Shown here piece by piece: positions 1 to 8,309 of a stretch of DNA of 51,351 nucleotides. This DNA is from an uncultured Erythrobacteraceae bacterium (lineage in GTDB: Bacteria > Pseudomonadota > Alphaproteobacteria > Sphingomonadales > Sphingomonadaceae): assembly GCA_946482075.1 (NCBI GenBank), contig CAMLQG010000013.1, forward strand, positions 1 to 51,351, read 5' to 3'. Both the position numbers and the translations under genes were made by a program. The notes below the pieces were generated by a model. It was not told the origin of the DNA. It saw only the letters and a program-made list of their open reading frames with translations, and did not search any database. Position 1 is the first letter of the stretch. Each line of letters begins with the position of its first letter.

Positions 1-265
1 CCGGCGCGATTCCTCGCGCATCGCGGCGGCCAAGGCGGCGGAAGCGGCGGAGAAATATGGCTGGGCGAGCCCGCATACGGTGGGCAGCGCGGTCGCGTCC
101 GACGCGTTCTTCCCCTTCGCGGATGGCTTGCTGGCGGCAGTCGAAGCCGGCGCCACGGCGGTGATCCAACCCGGCGGATCGATTCGGGACGAGGAAGTGA
201 TCAAGGCGGCGGACGATGCCGGCCTCACGATGGTCTTCACCGGAATGCGCCATTTCAGGCACTAA
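1..265 (+). CDS. purH: Bifunctional AICAR transformylase/IMP cyclohydrolase PurH, C-terminal fragment
   Basis: This is the last ~88 codons of PurH; the frame is open from base 2 and the 5' part lies outside the window. PurH catalyses the last two steps of de novo IMP synthesis in the cytosol. The visible part is the end of the AICAR transformylase domain. It shows an [20 protein letters not shown] stretch, a DAFFPFADG segment, the conserved [14 protein letters not shown] block and the typical terminal [11 protein letters not shown]. The ending and motif order are diagnostic for the family, so identity is close to certain. An 8-bp hairpin follows about 20 bases after the stop. Confidence 0.96.
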   Translation, partial: RRDSSRIAAAKAAEAAEKYGWASPHTVGSAVASDAFFPFADGLLAAVEAGATAVIQPGGSIRDEEVIKAADDAGLTMVFTGMRHFRH

Positions 266-286
266 ACCGGTAAACGGTTCATCGCA

Positions 287-311
287 GCCCTGCGCTATCT
301 GAACGCAGGGC
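287..311 (+). terminator. Hairpin just downstream of purH, possible transcription end
   Basis: A perfect 8-bp stem (GCCCTGCG paired with CGCAGGGC, 9-base loop) lies 21 bases after the purH stop. It is followed by an A-rich rather than a T-rich stretch, so it is not a textbook intrinsic terminator. It may be a processing or stabilising hairpin at the end of the purH message. Confidence 0.35.
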
Positions 312-393
312 AACAAAAACATTCAGATTTTGGCAAGTGCCGAATGGGCAGTTCCTGAATCGCGCAACCACTCACGATTCGGAAAACACCGCC

Positions 394-495
394 ATGGGAC
401 TGTTCAAACCGGACTTCTATCGCTCCTTCGGGATCGGCTTCGGAATCGGTGCGCTCGTGATGGCAATCCAGATCGCCACGCAGGCCATCGCCTGA
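394..495 (+). CDS. Small hydrophobic protein, 33 aa
   Basis: A short frame starting at ATG 394 and ending with TGA at 493-495 encodes 33 residues. It begins MGLFKPDFYRSFGIGFGIG and has one hydrophobic, glycine-rich helix over roughly residues 12-32, so a single-pass inner-membrane protein is expected. It sits five bases before the msrA start in the same orientation and could share its transcript. No strong Shine-Dalgarno sequence is visible. I do not recognise a function. The N-terminus looks like a soluble anchor followed by one membrane helix, and the position before msrA fits a real gene better than chance. Conservation across relatives would settle it. Confidence 0.55.
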   Translation: MGLFKPDFYRSFGIGFGIGALVMAIQIATQAIA

Positions 496-499
496 CCGG

Positions 500-1174
500 A
501 TGAAAGAGGCCGCAGCTCTCCTCGCCGCGGTCCTTCTGGTCGCCGGATGCCAATCACCCCTATCCGCCCAGGAACGGATCGTCGCCGCACCTGCCGCGGA
601 ACGCGAGGCGGCGGAGCCCAAGGGCCTCAAGGCGGCCATCTTCGCCGGCGGCTGTTTCTGGGGCGTCGAAGGCGTCTTCAGCCATGTGAAAGGCGTGTCG
701 AGCGCAGTGTCCGGCTATCATGGCGGAAGCGCGGCGGATGCGAGATACAAGCTGGTGTCGGGCGGCGGCACCGGCCACGCCGAAGCGGTGCGCGTGGTCT
801 ACGATCCCGCCGTGATCCGGTACGACCAGCTGCTGCGGATATTCTTCTCCGTGGTCGCCGATCCCACGCTGCGCGACCGGCAGGGGCCGGATGTGGGCAC
901 ACAATACAGATCCGCGCTCGTGCCCTTGAGCGAGGAACAGCGGCGGGTCGCATCGGCCTATCTCGCGCAGATGGAAGCCTCCGGCCTGTGGCGCGCGCCG
1001 GTCGTCACCCGGATCGAACGCTATCGGAAGTTCTATGCGGCCGAAGCGAGCCACCAGGATTTCATGGATGCCAATCCCGACCATGCCTACATCCTGCGCT
1101 GGGATGCGCCCAAGGTGGCGGCGTTGAAGCGGCTCTATCCCACCCTGTATCGCGCCCGTTTCAAAACCGGCTGA
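500..1174 (+). CDS. msrA: Peptide-methionine (S)-S-oxide reductase MsrA, predicted lipoprotein
   Basis: MsrA reduces methionine-S-sulfoxide in oxidised proteins. The 224-aa product has the catalytic GGCFWGVE motif with Cys52, and the downstream GYHGG and GTQYRS blocks of the family. The N-terminus is a lipoprotein signal (hydrophobic run, then VAGC with Cys17), so the enzyme is probably anchored in the envelope rather than cytosolic. Apart from Cys17 and Cys52 no cysteine is present, so the usual C-terminal resolving cysteines are missing and recycling must use another thiol partner. A separately exported MsrB lies at 8.3 kb. Start ATG 500 is chosen because it gives the complete signal peptide. 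Confidence 0.93.
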   Translation: MKEAAALLAAVLLVAGCQSPLSAQERIVAAPAAEREAAEPKGLKAAIFAGGCFWGVEGVFSHVKGVSSAVSGYHGGSAADARYKLVSGGGTGHAEAVRVVYDPAVIRYDQLLRIFFSVVADPTLRDRQGPDVGTQYRSALVPLSEEQRRVASAYLAQMEASGLWRAPVVTRIERYRKFYAAEASHQDFMDANPDHAYILRWDAPKVAALKRLYPTLYRARFKTG

Positions 1175-1222
1175 TTTTTCGCCGCAATTGCCGGTTGGCC
1201 AGCGCTTGCCTATATTGGGGCG

Positions 1223-1684
1223 ATGAGCGGCCACCGGCATAGCGAACATAGCGGCGATGGGCTGGTGGCGGCTGCGCGCGAAGTGCTGACGCGCGAGGGC
1301 GAACAATGGACGGACATGCGCGCCGACGTGTTCGAGGCTCTGGCCGCGCAGGAACGGCCCGCATCTGCCTATGACATTGCCGAGGCGCTGACCGCCAGAC
1401 GCGGCAAGCGCGTGGCGGCGAACAGCGTCTATCGCATTCTCGACCTGTTCGTGCGCACCAATCTCGCCAACCGGATCGAGAGCGCCAACGCCTATATGGC
1501 CAATATCCATCCAGGCTGCCGACATGATTGCATCTTCCTGATTTGCGATGGCTGCGGGCTCACCACCCATTTCGACGATGACCCGCTGACCGGCGCCCTG
1601 CGCGCGGCTGGGCAGGGGGCGGGCTTTGCCCAGGTGCGACCGGTCGTGGAATTGCGCGGACTATGTGATGCCTGTGCCGCGTAG
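1223..1684 (+). CDS. zur: Fur-family transcriptional regulator, Zur type
   Basis: A 153-aa Fur-family metalloregulator. The N-terminal winged-helix half includes SAYDIAEAL and the NSVYRILDLFVRTNLANRIES segment. The C-terminal half has CDGCG and a terminal LCDACAA, the two CxxC pairs of the structural zinc site. The family senses a metal and represses uptake genes. The CxxC spacing and length suit Zur rather than Fur, but metal specificity cannot be read with certainty. It lies 48 bases after msrA and 42 before dxs in the same direction, so read-through is possible. No zinc-transport genes are adjacent. Confidence 0.8.
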   Translation: MSGHRHSEHSGDGLVAAAREVLTREGEQWTDMRADVFEALAAQERPASAYDIAEALTARRGKRVAANSVYRILDLFVRTNLANRIESANAYMANIHPGCRHDCIFLICDGCGLTTHFDDDPLTGALRAAGQGAGFAQVRPVVELRGLCDACAA

Positions 1685-1726
1685 CTTTGATCGACACCCC
1701 GCCATTTCCCGTGTAAGCGCGCGCGC

Positions 1727-3649
1727 ATGACCGCCAATCCGGCCACTCCCATGCTAGACGGGGTCGAAACTCCGTCCGATCTCAGGGCACTTCCCCATGC
1801 GAGCCTGCGCCAGCTGGCGGACGAGTTGCGCGCGGAGATGATCTCCGCCGTGGGCCAGACGGGTGGTCATCTCGGTTCCGGTCTCGGCGTGGTGGAACTG
1901 ACCGTTGCGCTGCATTACGTATTCGACACGCCGCGCGACCGGCTGATCTGGGATGTCGGCCACCAGGCCTATCCCCACAAAATTCTGACCGGCCGGCGCG
2001 ACCGGATACGCACGCTGCGCCAGGGCGGCGGGCTGTCCGGCTTCACCAAGCGCAGCGAGAGCGAATACGATCCGTTCGGCGCGGCGCATTCCAGCACTTC
2101 GATTTCCGCGGCGCTCGGCTTTGCGGTCGCCAACAAGCTGTCCGACAGGCCGGGCAAGGCGATCGCGGTGATCGGCGACGGCGCGATGAGCGCCGGCATG
2201 GCCTATGAAGCGATGAACAATGCCGAGCAGGCGGGCAACCGCCTGGTGGTGATCCTCAACGATAATGACATGTCGATCGCACCGCCGGTGGGGGGCCTCT
2301 CCGCCTATCTCGCCCGCCTCGTCTCCAGCCGCGAATTCCTCGGCCTGCGCGGTCTCGCCAGGCGGCTGGCGCGCAAGCTCCCGCGCTCGCTGCACAATGC
2401 CGCGCGCAAGACGGACGAATTCGCCCGGGGCATGGCGATGGGCGGCACCTTGTTCGAGGAACTGGGCTTCTACTATGTCGGCCCGATCGACGGACACAAT
2501 CTCGACCAGCTGGTGCCGGTGCTGGAAAATGTGCGCGACACGGGAGAAGGGCCGATCCTGGTCCATGTCGTGACCCAGAAGGGCAAGGGCTATGCGCCCG
2601 CCGAAGCGGCGGACGACAAGTATCACGGCGTTCAGAAGTTCGACGTCATCACCGGCGAACAGAAGAAGAGCGCCGGCGGTCCGCCCAGCTATACGTCCGT
2701 CTTCGCTCACGCGCTGATGGCCGAAGCGGCGCGCGATCCCGCCATCTGCGCGATCACCGCGGCCATGCCGTCGGGCACCGGGCTCGACGCGTTCGGCCAG
2801 GCCTTTCCCGATCGGACTTTCGATGTCGGCATCGCGGAACAGCATGCGGTGACGTTCGCCGCCGGGCTTGCTGCCCAGGACATGCGGCCGTTCTGCGCAA
2901 TCTATTCCACTTTCCTGCAGCGCGCCTTCGACCAGGTGGTGCACGACGTCGCGATCCAGAACCTGCCGGTACGCTTCGCGATCGATCGCGCAGGGCTGGT
3001 GGGCGCGGACGGTGCAACCCATGCCGGGAGCTTCGACATCACCTATCTCGCGACGCTGCCCAACATGGTGGTGATGGCGGCGGCGGACGAGGCGGAACTG
3101 GTCCATATGGTCCACACCGCGGCTTGCCATGACAGCGGGCCGATCGCCTTCCGCTATCCCCGCGGCAACGGCACGGGCGCGGCGCTGCCCGAGGTTCCGC
3201 AGCGGCTGGAGATCGGCAAGGGCCGGATCGTGCGCCAGGGTGGCAAGGTCGCCCTGCTGTCGCTGGGCACCCGTCTCGCCGAAGCGCTCAAAGCAGCGGA
3301 CCAGCTCGATGCGAGGGGTCTGTCGGCCACCGTCGCGGACCTGCGCTTCGCCAAGCCGCTGGACCACGAGCTTATCCGCCAGTTGATGACCGGCCACGAA
3401 GTGATCGTCACGATCGAGGAAGGCAGTATCGGCGGGCTGGGCGCGCATGTGCTGACGATGGCGAGCGACGAGGGGCTGGTGGATGCCGGCCTCAGGATCC
3501 GCACCATGCGGCTGCCCGATATCTTCCAGGATCACGAGACGCCGGAACGGCAATATGACGAGGCGGGGCTCAACGCGCCGCAGATCGTGGATACGGTGCT
3601 GAAGGCGCTGCGCCACAATAGCGCGGGTGTGGAAGAAGCCCGGGCTTGA
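1727..3649 (+). CDS. dxs: 1-deoxy-D-xylulose-5-phosphate synthase
   Basis: Dxs condenses pyruvate and glyceraldehyde-3-phosphate using thiamine diphosphate, the first step of the MEP isoprenoid pathway. The 640-aa product has the family's normal length. Visible motifs are [20 protein letters not shown] near the N-terminus, the ThDP/Mg site [31 protein letters not shown], and the pyrimidine-binding domain with [15 protein letters not shown] and [17 protein letters not shown]. The C-terminal transketolase domain ends with [16 protein letters not shown] 1727 gives the expected N-terminus. A palindromic repeat follows the stop. Confidence 0.97.
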   Translation: MTANPATPMLDGVETPSDLRALPHASLRQLADELRAEMISAVGQTGGHLGSGLGVVELTVALHYVFDTPRDRLIWDVGHQAYPHKILTGRRDRIRTLRQGGGLSGFTKRSESEYDPFGAAHSSTSISAALGFAVANKLSDRPGKAIAVIGDGAMSAGMAYEAMNNAEQAGNRLVVILNDNDMSIAPPVGGLSAYLARLVSSREFLGLRGLARRLARKLPRSLHNAARKTDEFARGMAMGGTLFEELGFYYVGPIDGHNLDQLVPVLENVRDTGEGPILVHVVTQKGKGYAPAEAADDKYHGVQKFDVITGEQKKSAGGPPSYTSVFAHALMAEAARDPAICAITAAMPSGTGLDAFGQAFPDRTFDVGIAEQHAVTFAAGLAAQDMRPFCAIYSTFLQRAFDQVVHDVAIQNLPVRFAIDRAGLVGADGATHAGSFDITYLATLPNMVVMAAADEAELVHMVHTAACHDSGPIAFRYPRGNGTGAALPEVPQRLEIGKGRIVRQGGKVALLSLGTRLAEALKAADQLDARGLSATVADLRFAKPLDHELIRQLMTGHEVIVTIEEGSIGGLGAHVLTMASDEGLVDAGLRIRTMRLPDIFQDHETPERQYDEAGLNAPQIVDTVLKALRHNSAGVEEARA

Positions 3650-3658
3650 TAGTCATTT

Positions 3659-3748
3659 CGTCATTGCGAGCGTAGCGAAGCAATCCGGAGCCCGACGCGT
3701 GACGCTCTGGATTGCTTCCCCCGGCTCGAAGCCGGGGTCGCAATGACG
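3659..3748. repeat. Palindromic intergenic repeat, family A copy 1
   Basis: A mirror-ended element with outer arms CGTCATTGCGAG and (G)TCGCAATGACG, and inner arms GCAATCCGGAGC and GCTCTGGATTGC around a variable loop. Copies with the same outer and inner arms occur at 20180-20265 and 50873-50955. It lies in the gap between the convergent dxs and nnrU-like genes. Confidence 0.85.
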
Positions 3749-3765
3749 AGTCCCGTTGGAACGGC

Positions 3766-4427
3766 CTATCCGATCCAGCGCCAAATCCCGGCCGCGACAT
3801 AGCCGAACCAGATATGCGCCCAGGTGATCGCGAGCCAGAGAACGATCGCGACAAGCCATAGCGTCGCGCCTGCCCGGTATAGCTGGCGCCATTGCGGCCA
3901 GTAGGTCGTCCGCGCCGACCAGATTTTCCAGGCATGGCCCTGCAACGCTTCCTTCTTGCGGTCCTGCAGATGCGCGCCCACCAGCGCCAGGATCAGGATC
4001 GCGCCTGCAAGGATCAGGGTGCGGGCCGTGGGCGCGATCAGCAGATGGGCGATCGCCCACAGAGCGAAACCCCACATCATCGGGTGGCGCGTGACCAGGA
4101 ATACGCCTCGGGGATCGCTGGCGGCGACGCGGCCGGCAGATGTCGCCGGCAGGGCAGGATTGCCTCTCAGCGAGCCGAGGAAGAGCACCAGTGCAACGAT
4201 CGTCAACAGGCTCGCGATCGCCCAGCCGGCATCCCCCTGCGGGGCGCATCCCGGAAAGCGAGGATCATCCAGGCGAAAGTGGCCAGGCTCACCAGCGAAT
4301 AGAGAACGAGAAAGCCCTTCTCGCCAAAGATGCGAACCATGGGTGCGCGCAGCGGATGCGACATCACGAAATGGCCGCCGACGAACGCGATGCTGGCGGC
4401 CAGCAACGAGGTCAAGGCAGGGTCCAT
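3766..4427 (-). pseudogene. NnrU-family membrane protein, apparent frameshift
   Basis: Translation starts at ATG 4427 behind a strong AAGGAGA site. It gives about 65 residues of an NnrU-like membrane protein (GGHFVMSHPLRAPMV, then SLATFAWMILAFRDAP). The frame then runs off family sequence. The rest (WAIASLLTIVALVLFLGSL, VTRHPMMWGFALWAIAHLL, HLQDRKKEAL) continues in another frame to the stop at 3766. The break is near 4233-4245, within adjacent runs of five C and four G on the + strand. Adding one base there would restore one ~220-aa frame. NnrU proteins are polytopic and associated with nitrite/nitric oxide metabolism, function unclear. It is either a real frameshift or a homopolymer sequencing error. 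Confidence 0.75.
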
Positions 4428-4480
4428 GGCAATTCTCCTTCGCCCAAAGCCCCCGCGAAATTTCCCCTGCTTCTGTTTTC

Positions 4481-6064
4481 CTAAACGCCCGAACGCGCAT
4501 CCGGATGCATGCCTGGCCCTTGCGCTTCGCCGATTTCCGCTTCGCCGGGAATCGGGTCATTCCCCAGCGTATCGAGGTGCATCAGCCGCTTGATGAGCGG
4601 CGCGATCACGAGCACGCCGACACCCACCGCCACTGCGATCCACCCGATCTGGCTGTAGACGTCGAGCACGACCTGCTGCGCGGCGCCTTCACCGCTCGCC
4701 TTTTCCGATCCGGTGGCGGCCGCGATCAGGCCGGAAGTGAAATTGCCGGCGGCAGACGCGAAGAACCAGCAGCCCATTATGAGCGAGGCCATATGCGCGG
4801 GCGAAAGCCGGTTCATGGCGGAAAGCCCGACCGGGGACAGGCAGAGCTCGCCCGTGGTGTGCAGGAGATAGATCAGGAAAATGAACAGCACTGCCGTTTT
4901 CGCGCCGTCCCCGCCCGCGGTCGCACCGGCCACCAGCACGAGGAAACCCGCGCCGAGCTGGATGATGCCGAGGCCGAACTTGGCCGGCGTCGAGGGTTCG
5001 AGGCCTTTTCTGCCGAGCCACGTCCAGAGCGCGGCGAAGACCGGGCCCAGGAGCACGATGTAGATCGAGTTGATCGACTGGAAGACGCTCGCCGGCACGC
5101 CCGCGCGTTCGACATAGCGGTCGGTATAGAGGTTGAGGCTCGATCCGGCCTGCTCGAACAGCGCCCAGAACAGGATCGAGCCGATCATCAGGACAATCGC
5201 GGCGAAAATCCGGTCGCGTTCATGCGGGGTCAGCCGGGTGACGGCCACGAACATCACATAGCCGACAAGCAGGATGCCCGCGATCAGCAGCAGCCAGCCG
5301 ACCAGGCTCTGATACTGGATCATCAGCCAGATCACCCCGACCGAAGCGAAGCTTGCGGCATAGATCAGCCATTCGCAGGGAAGACCCGAGAGGCGCTTCT
5401 TCAGGAGTGCCGGATCCTGCGGTTCGCCGCGGCCCAGCAGCAGCGGCTTGCCGAAAGTGAAGACGATCAGGCCCAGCAGCATCCCGAAACCGGCAAGGCC
5501 GAAGCCGTAGGACCAGGAATAGGTCTGGCCGATATAGCCGCAGATCGCGGAGCCCAGCATGGCGCCGAGATTTATGCCCATGTAGAAGATCGTATAGGCC
5601 CCGTCGCGCCGCCGGTCGGTCAGCTCGTAGAGCTGGCCCACCATCACGGAGATATTGGCCTTCAGGAAGCCCGATCCCACGATGATGAAGGACAGGGCGA
5701 GCCAGAAGACGTCGAGCGCGAAAGCGTCCTTCGCGCCGCCGCCTTCGAAACCCATCAGGAAGTGGCCCATGGTCAGCATCACCGCGCCGAACAGCACGGC
5801 CTTGCGCTGCCCCAGCCAGCGATCCGCGAGATAGCCGCCGAGCACGGGCGTTATGTAGACCAGCGAGGTGTAGGCTCCATAGATCAGCCCGCTTTCGCCA
5901 TCGGAGAAGAGCCAGTGCTGGGTGAGGTAGAAGATCAGCAGCGCTTTCATCCCATAGTAGGAGAACCGCTCCCACATCTCGGCGAAGAACAGCATGAAGA
6001 GGCCCTTGGGATGGCCGAGGAAAGTGCCGCGGCTGTCGCCGCTGGTCGCATAATCGGATGCCAA
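4481..6064 (-). CDS. POT-family proton-dependent oligopeptide transporter
   Basis: A polytopic inner-membrane symporter of the POT/PTR family, importing di- and tripeptides with protons. The N-terminus carries HPKGLFMLFFAEMWERFSYY, containing the conserved ExxER motif. It is followed by GGYLADRWLGQRKAVLFGA, the KANISVMVGQLY region and many hydrophobic helices up to VGVGVLVIAPLIKRLMHL. I place the start at TTG 6064 (product 527 aa) because POT proteins begin about 15-20 residues before the HPKGL block and an AACGAGG sequence lies upstream. An in-frame ATG at 6172 would add 36 residues that do not look like family sequence. The substrate is inferred from family only. Confidence 0.88.
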   Translation of the reverse strand: MASDYATSGDSRGTFLGHPKGLFMLFFAEMWERFSYYGMKALLIFYLTQHWLFSDGESGLIYGAYTSLVYITPVLGGYLADRWLGQRKAVLFGAVMLTMGHFLMGFEGGGAKDAFALDVFWLALSFIIVGSGFLKANISVMVGQLYELTDRRRDGAYTIFYMGINLGAMLGSAICGYIGQTYSWSYGFGLAGFGMLLGLIVFTFGKPLLLGRGEPQDPALLKKRLSGLPCEWLIYAASFASVGVIWLMIQYQSLVGWLLLIAGILLVGYVMFVAVTRLTPHERDRIFAAIVLMIGSILFWALFEQAGSSLNLYTDRYVERAGVPASVFQSINSIYIVLLGPVFAALWTWLGRKGLEPSTPAKFGLGIIQLGAGFLVLVAGATAGGDGAKTAVLFIFLIYLLHTTGELCLSPVGLSAMNRLSPAHMASLIMGCWFFASAAGNFTSGLIAAATGSEKASGEGAAQQVVLDVYSQIGWIAVAVGVGVLVIAPLIKRLMHLDTLGNDPIPGEAEIGEAQGPGMHPDARSGV

Positions 6065-6179
6065 AGGGCGGATACCTCGTTCGGTTGCGCGAGCCAGACT
6101 ACCGCATAACGCGCCGCTGTGAACCCATCTGTCATTGCGTGGAAATTTCGCGGCCAAAAAACGCCCCAGCATGACACAT

Positions 6180-6195
6180 CTTCTTGCGAAAGAAG
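6180..6195. promoter_or_regulatory. Short inverted repeat, possible operator
   Basis: CTTCTT, four bases, AAGAAG: perfect 6-bp arms about 115 bases upstream of the POT transporter start. A protein-binding site is possible but unproven; short palindromes arise by chance. Confidence 0.25.
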
Positions 6196-6276
6196 GAAAA
6201 GTAGCGCAATATTGTGCTCCAAGCCCGAATTAGGGCCTGATACTGCATTGAATCGATTGCGTGCCGAACGTTACTC

Positions 6277-6291
6277 TGGCACTCTTCTCGC
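6277..6291 (+). promoter_or_regulatory. Sigma-54-like -24/-12 element upstream of ihfB
   Basis: TGGCAC, five bases, TCGC. This matches the RpoN consensus TGGCAC-N5-TTGC except one base, with GG and GC exactly ten bases apart. It points towards ihfB, about 108 bases before its ATG. About 0.4 such matches would be expected by chance in the window, so support is modest. Confidence 0.3.
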
Positions 6292-6350
6292 ACAGTCCGG
6301 CAATGTCCGGGCTGATAATGAATGAGGGCGAAAGCCGGCAGGGGGCATCT

Positions 6351-6364
6351 GGCCTCATGAGGCC
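6351..6364. promoter_or_regulatory. 14-bp perfect palindrome upstream of ihfB
   Basis: GGCCTCATGAGGCC is a perfect palindrome 35 bases before the ihfB start. It could be an operator or a hairpin in the 5' leader. No cognate protein is known to me. Confidence 0.3.
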
Positions 6365-6398
6365 GGCCTTGATTCGTGAAACTGTCGGGAGCGTCACG

Positions 6399-6680
6399 AT
6401 GATCAGATCGGAACTGCTGCAGAAGCTCGCTCGCGAGAATCCGGATCTCCGGGCCGAGGAGATCGAGCAGGTCGTCGATATCTTCTTTGACGAGATCACT
6501 TCCCGGCTTGCCGAAGGCGGACGCGTGGAATTACGCGGTTTCGGCGCATTCTCGACGCGCGACAGGCAAGCGCGCAAGGGCCGCAACCCACGCACGGGCG
6601 ATGCGGTGGAAGTTCCGTCCAAGCGCGTGCCCTATTTCAAGCCCGGCAAGGAAATCCGCCAGCGTCTCAACGCCGATTGA
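6399..6680 (+). CDS. ihfB: Integration host factor beta subunit
   Basis: A 93-aa HU/IHF-family DNA-bending protein. It begins [20 protein letters not shown] and contains the family signature [20 protein letters not shown], with the DNA-intercalating RNPRTG loop. The terminal KEIRQRLN matches IHF beta rather than HU. IHF beta pairs with IHF alpha to bend DNA at promoters and recombination sites. I chose ATG 6399 over upstream in-frame starts because a GGGAG site precedes it and the protein then has the family's usual length. The alpha subunit gene is not in the window. Confidence 0.93.
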   Translation: MIRSELLQKLARENPDLRAEEIEQVVDIFFDEITSRLAEGGRVELRGFGAFSTRDRQARKGRNPRTGDAVEVPSKRVPYFKPGKEIRQRLNAD

Positions 6681-6760
6681 TCGGGCGCATATTTCCCAGT
6701 CATCGGAGCAAGGCGCAAAGCGCTTCCACCGCAAACGAACTCACTCTAGACCGGGGCCGT

Positions 6761-6845
6761 GCGGGCGTGGCGGAACGGTAGACGCTGCGGACTTAAAATC
6801 CGCTTGGGTTTCCCAGTGCGGGTTCGAGTCCCGCCGCCCGCACCA
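6761..6845 (+). tRNA. tRNA-Leu (TAA anticodon)
   Basis: An 85-base class II tRNA with an encoded CCA. The acceptor stem GCGGGCG pairs with CGCCCGC, followed by ACCA. The anticodon stem GCGGA/TCCGC (6787-6791 and 6799-6803) encloses a loop with TAA at 6794-6796. A long variable arm with TGGG/CCCA follows, then a GGGTTCGAGTCCC T-arm. All are diagnostic for tRNA-Leu. The CCA abuts the last codon of the convergent VOC gene. Confidence 0.98.
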
Positions 6846-7373
6846 TCATATCAGTTCGGCGAATTCGCGGATGGGCCTTTGCCCGTCCCAGCCTTCGGCT
6901 TCCTGCGCGATACGGGCGAATAGCGCATCCATGCCCGGCTTGTGGTCGAACAGTTCGATCATGAAGCCCATCTGTGTCCGCGTATCGACATAGCCGATCC
7001 GCACATCGCCGAAATAGCCGTCATAGGCGAGTTCCGCCCCGGCCGCGCCATAGCGCGCGATCTCGGCGTCCACATCGTCCACGAAGGCTGCGAAGTGATG
7101 GAAGCCTTCCTGCCCCATCGGCACGCTGTCGCGATAGGCGGACGGCGTGTCGTCGAACTGCTGGATCAGCTCGATCTGGATTCCGCCGGCCTGCGCGATG
7201 GCGAGATCGAGCGGGAAATCGGTCGGCTGCCCGCGATAGCGCGCCTGATCCACCTTCAAATCGCGATTCACGAAAAAGGGGCCGACCCGCGAAAACGTCG
7301 CCCAGCGCAGCATCGCTGCTTCCAGATCGGGGACGACCCAGGCCGCCTGGCAGAACTGTGTGGGCACAAACAT
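6846..7373 (-). CDS. VOC-superfamily (glyoxalase-fold) protein
   Basis: A 175-aa protein of the vicinal oxygen chelate superfamily. Paired half-domains are visible: FCQAAWVVPDLEAAMLRWA with a metal-ligand-like IQIELIQQ near residue 70, then EGFHHFAAFVDDVDAEIA and a closing GFMIELFD. Such proteins bind a metal and act as lyases, isomerases or dioxygenases; the substrate cannot be inferred here. Start ATG 7373 is preferred over ATG 7388 because AAGGGAG lies five bases upstream of it. The gene ends directly against the tRNA-Leu 3' end. Confidence 0.82.
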   Translation of the reverse strand: MFVPTQFCQAAWVVPDLEAAMLRWATFSRVGPFFVNRDLKVDQARYRGQPTDFPLDLAIAQAGGIQIELIQQFDDTPSAYRDSVPMGQEGFHHFAAFVDDVDAEIARYGAAGAELAYDGYFGDVRIGYVDTRTQMGFMIELFDHKPGMDALFARIAQEAEGWDGQRPIREFAELI

Positions 7374-7562
7374 CGCAACTCCCTTCAAGGCATTTTCTGT
7401 CCAAACCGTGTTACATCATGTCGGCCCGGTCACTAAATAGAACAGATTTCGTTCATTGCGTCTGCACGCATTAACCTGTCACGATCCGATCGAGTCAGAA
7501 ATTCGTCTTCTGCGAACCGCCGTGTAGTGCCATCTATGCAGTAACCCGGTGCCCTCCGGTCG

Positions 7563-7583
7563 CGAAATTTTAATGATATTTCG
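7563..7583. promoter_or_regulatory. AT-rich inverted repeat upstream of the PilZ gene
   Basis: CGAAAT and ATTTCG arms separated by nine AT-rich bases, about 70 bases before the PilZ gene start. This could be part of a promoter or an operator. The gap of ~280 bases (7374-7652) holds no supported gene. Confidence 0.25.
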
Positions 7584-7652
7584 TCATCATTTCCTTCAAT
7601 CCAATGTGATGGCTGGATCGCCGATAAGCGATGTGGCCCGGATGCTGGAGGA

Positions 7653-8300
7653 ATGATGGACGTGTTCGCGCAAGGCGACAGCGGGGGAGGCGGCGCCGAG
7701 AATCGGCGCGCGCAACGCTATACGCTCATGATGCGAGTGGCCAAGCTGGTCGGCCCGACCGGCGAGTTCCTGTGCATCCTGCGCGATGCCTCGAACACGG
7801 GCGTGCGCATCCAGGTGTTCCACGCCCTGCCGAACGGCAGGTCCCTCCGGCTCGAAATGCCCAACGGCGCGCGTTACGAAGTCGAACTGGTCTGGGAACG
7901 CGACAGTCATGCCGGCCTGCGTTTCCTCAATCCCGTGGAGATTCTCCAGGTGGTCAACAATCCCGGTCCGCACGGGAAGCGCCCGGTGCGCCTCGCGGTG
8001 CAGCTGCCGGCGCTGATCAGCAGTTCGGGCCTGTCCTCCCCGGTGGTGATCCGCAATCTCTCGCAGCACGGCGCGGGAATCGAATGCCCGACGCATCTGG
8101 CGCTGGCCCAGAAGCTGCGGCTGGAATCCGAAGCCCTGCCCGAACTCCAGGCGACGGTGCGCTGGCGCAAAGACAATGATTACGGCCTGTCCTTCGACCA
8201 GACTTTCCGCTTCGACGAACTGGCCCGGCTGGTGGCCAATCTTCAGCTTTCGCAGGGTGACGGCGATACGCCGCAGCTCGAAGGCCTGCGCTTCGTCTAG
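7653..8300 (+). CDS. Tandem PilZ-domain protein, possible c-di-GMP effector
   Basis: A 215-aa protein with two consecutive PilZ domains and no other recognisable domain. Domain one (about residues 16-100) has R18xxxR22 and D45ASNTG50, fitting the RxxxR ... (D/N)xSxxG c-di-GMP-binding signature. Domain two (about 107-200) has K109RPVR113 and N135LSQHG140, with a conservative Lys in the first position. Each domain ends with a GLxF strand (HAGLRF, YGLSF). No membrane segment is seen, so it should be cytosolic. GGAGGA precedes paired ATG codons at 7653 and 7656. PilZ proteins commonly control motility or polysaccharide, but no such genes are adjacent, so the output is unknown. Confidence 0.85.
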   Translation: MMDVFAQGDSGGGGAENRRAQRYTLMMRVAKLVGPTGEFLCILRDASNTGVRIQVFHALPNGRSLRLEMPNGARYEVELVWERDSHAGLRFLNPVEILQVVNNPGPHGKRPVRLAVQLPALISSSGLSSPVVIRNLSQHGAGIECPTHLALAQKLRLESEALPELQATVRWRKDNDYGLSFDQTFRFDELARLVANLQLSQGDGDTPQLEGLRFV

Positions 8301-8309
8301 CTCGGTCCG

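Larger units (their letters stand above)
6065..6398. other. Intergenic region between divergent POT transporter and ihfB genes
   Basis: 334 bases with no supported gene. It should hold promoters for both divergent genes. Three sites stand out and are listed separately: a CTTCTT/AAGAAG inverted repeat, a sigma-54-like -24/-12 element and a 14-bp palindrome. The first half is AT-richer than the surroundings. Confidence 0.6.

Noticed and set aside
1754..3616. 620-codon open frame antisense to dxs
   Set aside because: Shadow of dxs, no recognisable domain.
3956..6109. Long plus-strand open frame of 717 codons
   Set aside because: It is antisense to the POT transporter and the nnrU-like gene, which have strong family motifs; the product looks like shadow sequence.
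6761..6845. tRNA-Leu 3' end as an integration site for a mobile element
   Set aside because: No second copy of the tRNA 3' end, no integrase and only core genes nearby.
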